From Chloroflexota bacterium (lineage in GTDB: Bacteria > Chloroflexota > Anaerolineae > Anaerolineales > Anaerolineaceae): a stretch of 64,000 nt of DNA. The translations under genes were made by a program, and so were the position numbers. Position 1 is the stretch's first letter. Each line of letters opens with the position of its first letter. Below, in pieces: positions 62,692 through 64,000 of this stretch. The notes beneath the pieces are model-generated. The model made no database searches. It saw only the letters and a program-made list of their open reading frames with translations, and was not told the DNA's origin. The DNA lies in assembly GCA_004347695.1 (NCBI GenBank), contig SLTK01000010.1:62001-126000 (forward strand), read 5' to 3'.

Positions 62692-63951
62692 TTATTCAGG
62701 GGGAGGCGTCGCGGTTGGTTCAGGTACTTGCAGGTCGCCGTCAGCCACCTGCTGACAAAGGTTGACGATTTCCTCAGCGTTGGCTACCGAAAATTCCTCG
62801 ATGCTGACGCCGTTTGCCACCAGTTGGGCAATCGGCAGAGCCTCGCCGCATCTCCCCTGATTTGCCAGAGACAGGCCAAGCATGGTGTAGAACTCCGACA
62901 CCGGCCAGTAATCCAACGCCAATCCTTCTACAACCTCGCCGGTGGCGGCAGTACCACCACGTATGGCAATATTAAGGTTTTCGATAGCTTTTGGGTAATC
63001 GGTCATGCGGTAATACACGACGCCCAGGTAGCCGTAAAGAAATGGATCGGTTGGGTCGCGCTCAATGGCATCCACCCCAAACGAGACCGCATTCGGATAT
63101 TCTCCAAGGCTGGCATAAGTCCGGGATAGCCTGGCATACGGCTCGGGATCAGTTGGGTTCAGCGAAATGGCATTGTTAAATTCTTGAATCGCTTTGGTGT
63201 TTTCACCAATTGCACGGTAGTTGCGGCCCAGGTAAATATGAAGATCAGCGATAAAGCGATTCAGGGCTATGGCCGCTTCGAACTCCGCCACTGCCTCTTC
63301 ATAGTTGTTGGTGAATTCATAGACGATCCCACGCGCCCGATGGGCTTCCAGAATTTTAGGTTCAAAACTGAGCGCTTTTTTTGAAAATTCGATTGCCCGG
63401 TTGAGCATGTCCAAATCGCCGGAGGTCGTCTGCGAACGCAAAGCCAAAATTTCTGCCATGTAAGCATACGGCAGGGGGTTATTGGGATCCAGGTCGATGG
63501 CCTGCTGAAGCACGCTTTCCGCAGTGACCATATCATCGGTACGTCCAAGCGCATAACCGCGCAGCGCCATGGCCTGGGCATTACCGGGGTTGCTGACCAG
63601 CGCATTTCCGGCGTTAACCAAAGCCTCGTCAAAGCGGGATGTGTAGATTTGCAAGCGGGCAATATTGACAAAAATGCCCGGATTATCCGGATTGAGCAGC
63701 AGTGCATCCTTGTAGTTTTGGATAGCCTGAGCGTACTTTCCTTCTGCAACAAGCTGCTCTGCCTCTGCCAGGTAGGTTTCGGGAGAGGTGGTAGGGGTGG
63801 GCGTGGGCATAAAAAGCGGCGGTGTTTGTGGAACAATCACCTGGTTGATATAGACTGCGCCGCCCACCAACAGAGCAAGAATGATGATCGTAAGGGGATT
63901 GGACCGCCGGCGCCGGCGGTTCATATTAAATTTACTTCCACGTAAATACAT
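62692..63951 (-). CDS. Membrane-anchored TPR protein (paralog A)
   Basis: The 419-residue protein has a basic N-terminus (NMNRRRRRSNP), a span at about 18-37, a TPTPTTSP linker and roughly nine TPR units (AEQLVAEGKYAQAIQNYKDALLLNPDNP and similar), then a C-terminal TATPPPE end. M10 (63924), with GGAAG upstream, is an alternative start. Both TPR genes are co-transcribed. The function is unknown; such tandem TPR pairs could organise an envelope complex. Confidence 0.85.
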   Translation of the reverse strand: MYLRGSKFNMNRRRRRSNPLTIIILALLVGGAVYINQVIVPQTPPLFMPTPTPTTSPETYLAEAEQLVAEGKYAQAIQNYKDALLLNPDNPGIFVNIARLQIYTSRFDEALVNAGNALVSNPGNAQAMALRGYALGRTDDMVTAESVLQQAIDLDPNNPLPYAYMAEILALRSQTTSGDLDMLNRAIEFSKKALSFEPKILEAHRARGIVYEFTNNYEEAVAEFEAAIALNRFIADLHIYLGRNYRAIGENTKAIQEFNNAISLNPTDPEPYARLSRTYASLGEYPNAVSFGVDAIERDPTDPFLYGYLGVVYYRMTDYPKAIENLNIAIRGGTAATGEVVEGLALDYWPVSEFYTMLGLSLANQGRCGEALPIAQLVANGVSIEEFSVANAEEIVNLCQQVADGDLQVPEPTATPPPE

Positions 63952-64000
63952 ATCTTGATCTTACCATCAGCCAGAAAACATCGTCAAGTTGTCTATCTCC

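Overview
This 64 kb window looks like a chromosomal segment of a member of the Chloroflexota, most likely class Anaerolineae. That assignment is inferred. It rests on the Thr/Pro-rich [10 protein letters not shown]-type linkers in several exported proteins, paralogous membrane-anchored TPR proteins, a DUF6754-type protein, a B12-dependent ribonucleotide reductase, and a complete dcw cluster that includes ftsA. The window is mostly housekeeping DNA. Its less ordinary parts are RNA-level control, a UGA-recoded gene and one unexplained membrane operon.

Layout. (1) 1-3396, minus: a very large secreted repeat protein, open over all 1132 codons to the window edge and absent from the supplied ORF track because its stop lies outside. 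It is preceded by a probable c-di-GMP-I (GEMM) riboswitch with a terminator. (2) 3.7-6.0 kb: a small membrane protein, a patatin-like lipase and a NYN-domain nuclease, then 560 bp of intergenic repeats, including two copies of a 141-bp structured element and one copy of a MITE-like element. (3) 6.5-8.5 kb, minus: cysS and a single-domain EamA transporter. (4) 8.5-26.1 kb: the dcw cluster mraZ-rsmH-ftsL-like-ftsI-murF-mraY-murD-ftsW-murG-cvpA-like-murC-orf63-murB-ddl-ftsQ-ftsA-ftsZ. It is tightly overlapped and starts from a promoter with four MraZ boxes. (5) 26.4-29.4 kb: a manganese (yybP-ykoY) riboswitch driving a type IIA P-type ATPase. (6) 29.4-38.7 kb: lysA, DUF4180, rubrerythrin, nrdR-nrdJ, a lipid kinase and a PIG-L deacetylase. 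(7) 38.7-46.8 kb: an eight-gene co-directional operon of membrane proteins, a zinc-ribbon protein with DWL repeats, a MutL-like ASKHA ATPase and an LPXTG-like protein. Its function is unknown, and it is the best candidate here for an undescribed system. (8) 47-52 kb: phosphohexomutase, DUF389-SH3 protein, HAD phosphatase, BMP-like lipoprotein and sugar transferase. (9) 52.0-57.3 kb: a SelW-like selenoprotein (in-frame UGA, hidden from the ORF track), trpS, dtd, infC with an AUU start, rpmI, rplT, an rRNA methyltransferase and a DUF711 protein. (10) 57.4-64 kb, minus: a membrane-anchored protein, a PpiC lipoprotein, groES-groEL under a perfect CIRCE operator, and two TPR paralogs.

How it works together. 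The dcw operon supplies lipid II synthesis (MurB-G, MraY, Ddl) and the divisome (FtsA/Q/W/I/Z). LysA may supply lysine or act in cell-wall metabolism. Sec decoding is implied by the SelW gene, although no sel genes lie in the window. Both riboswitches use intrinsic terminators as expression platforms. No tRNA, rRNA, CRISPR array, complete insertion sequence or replication origin was recognised.
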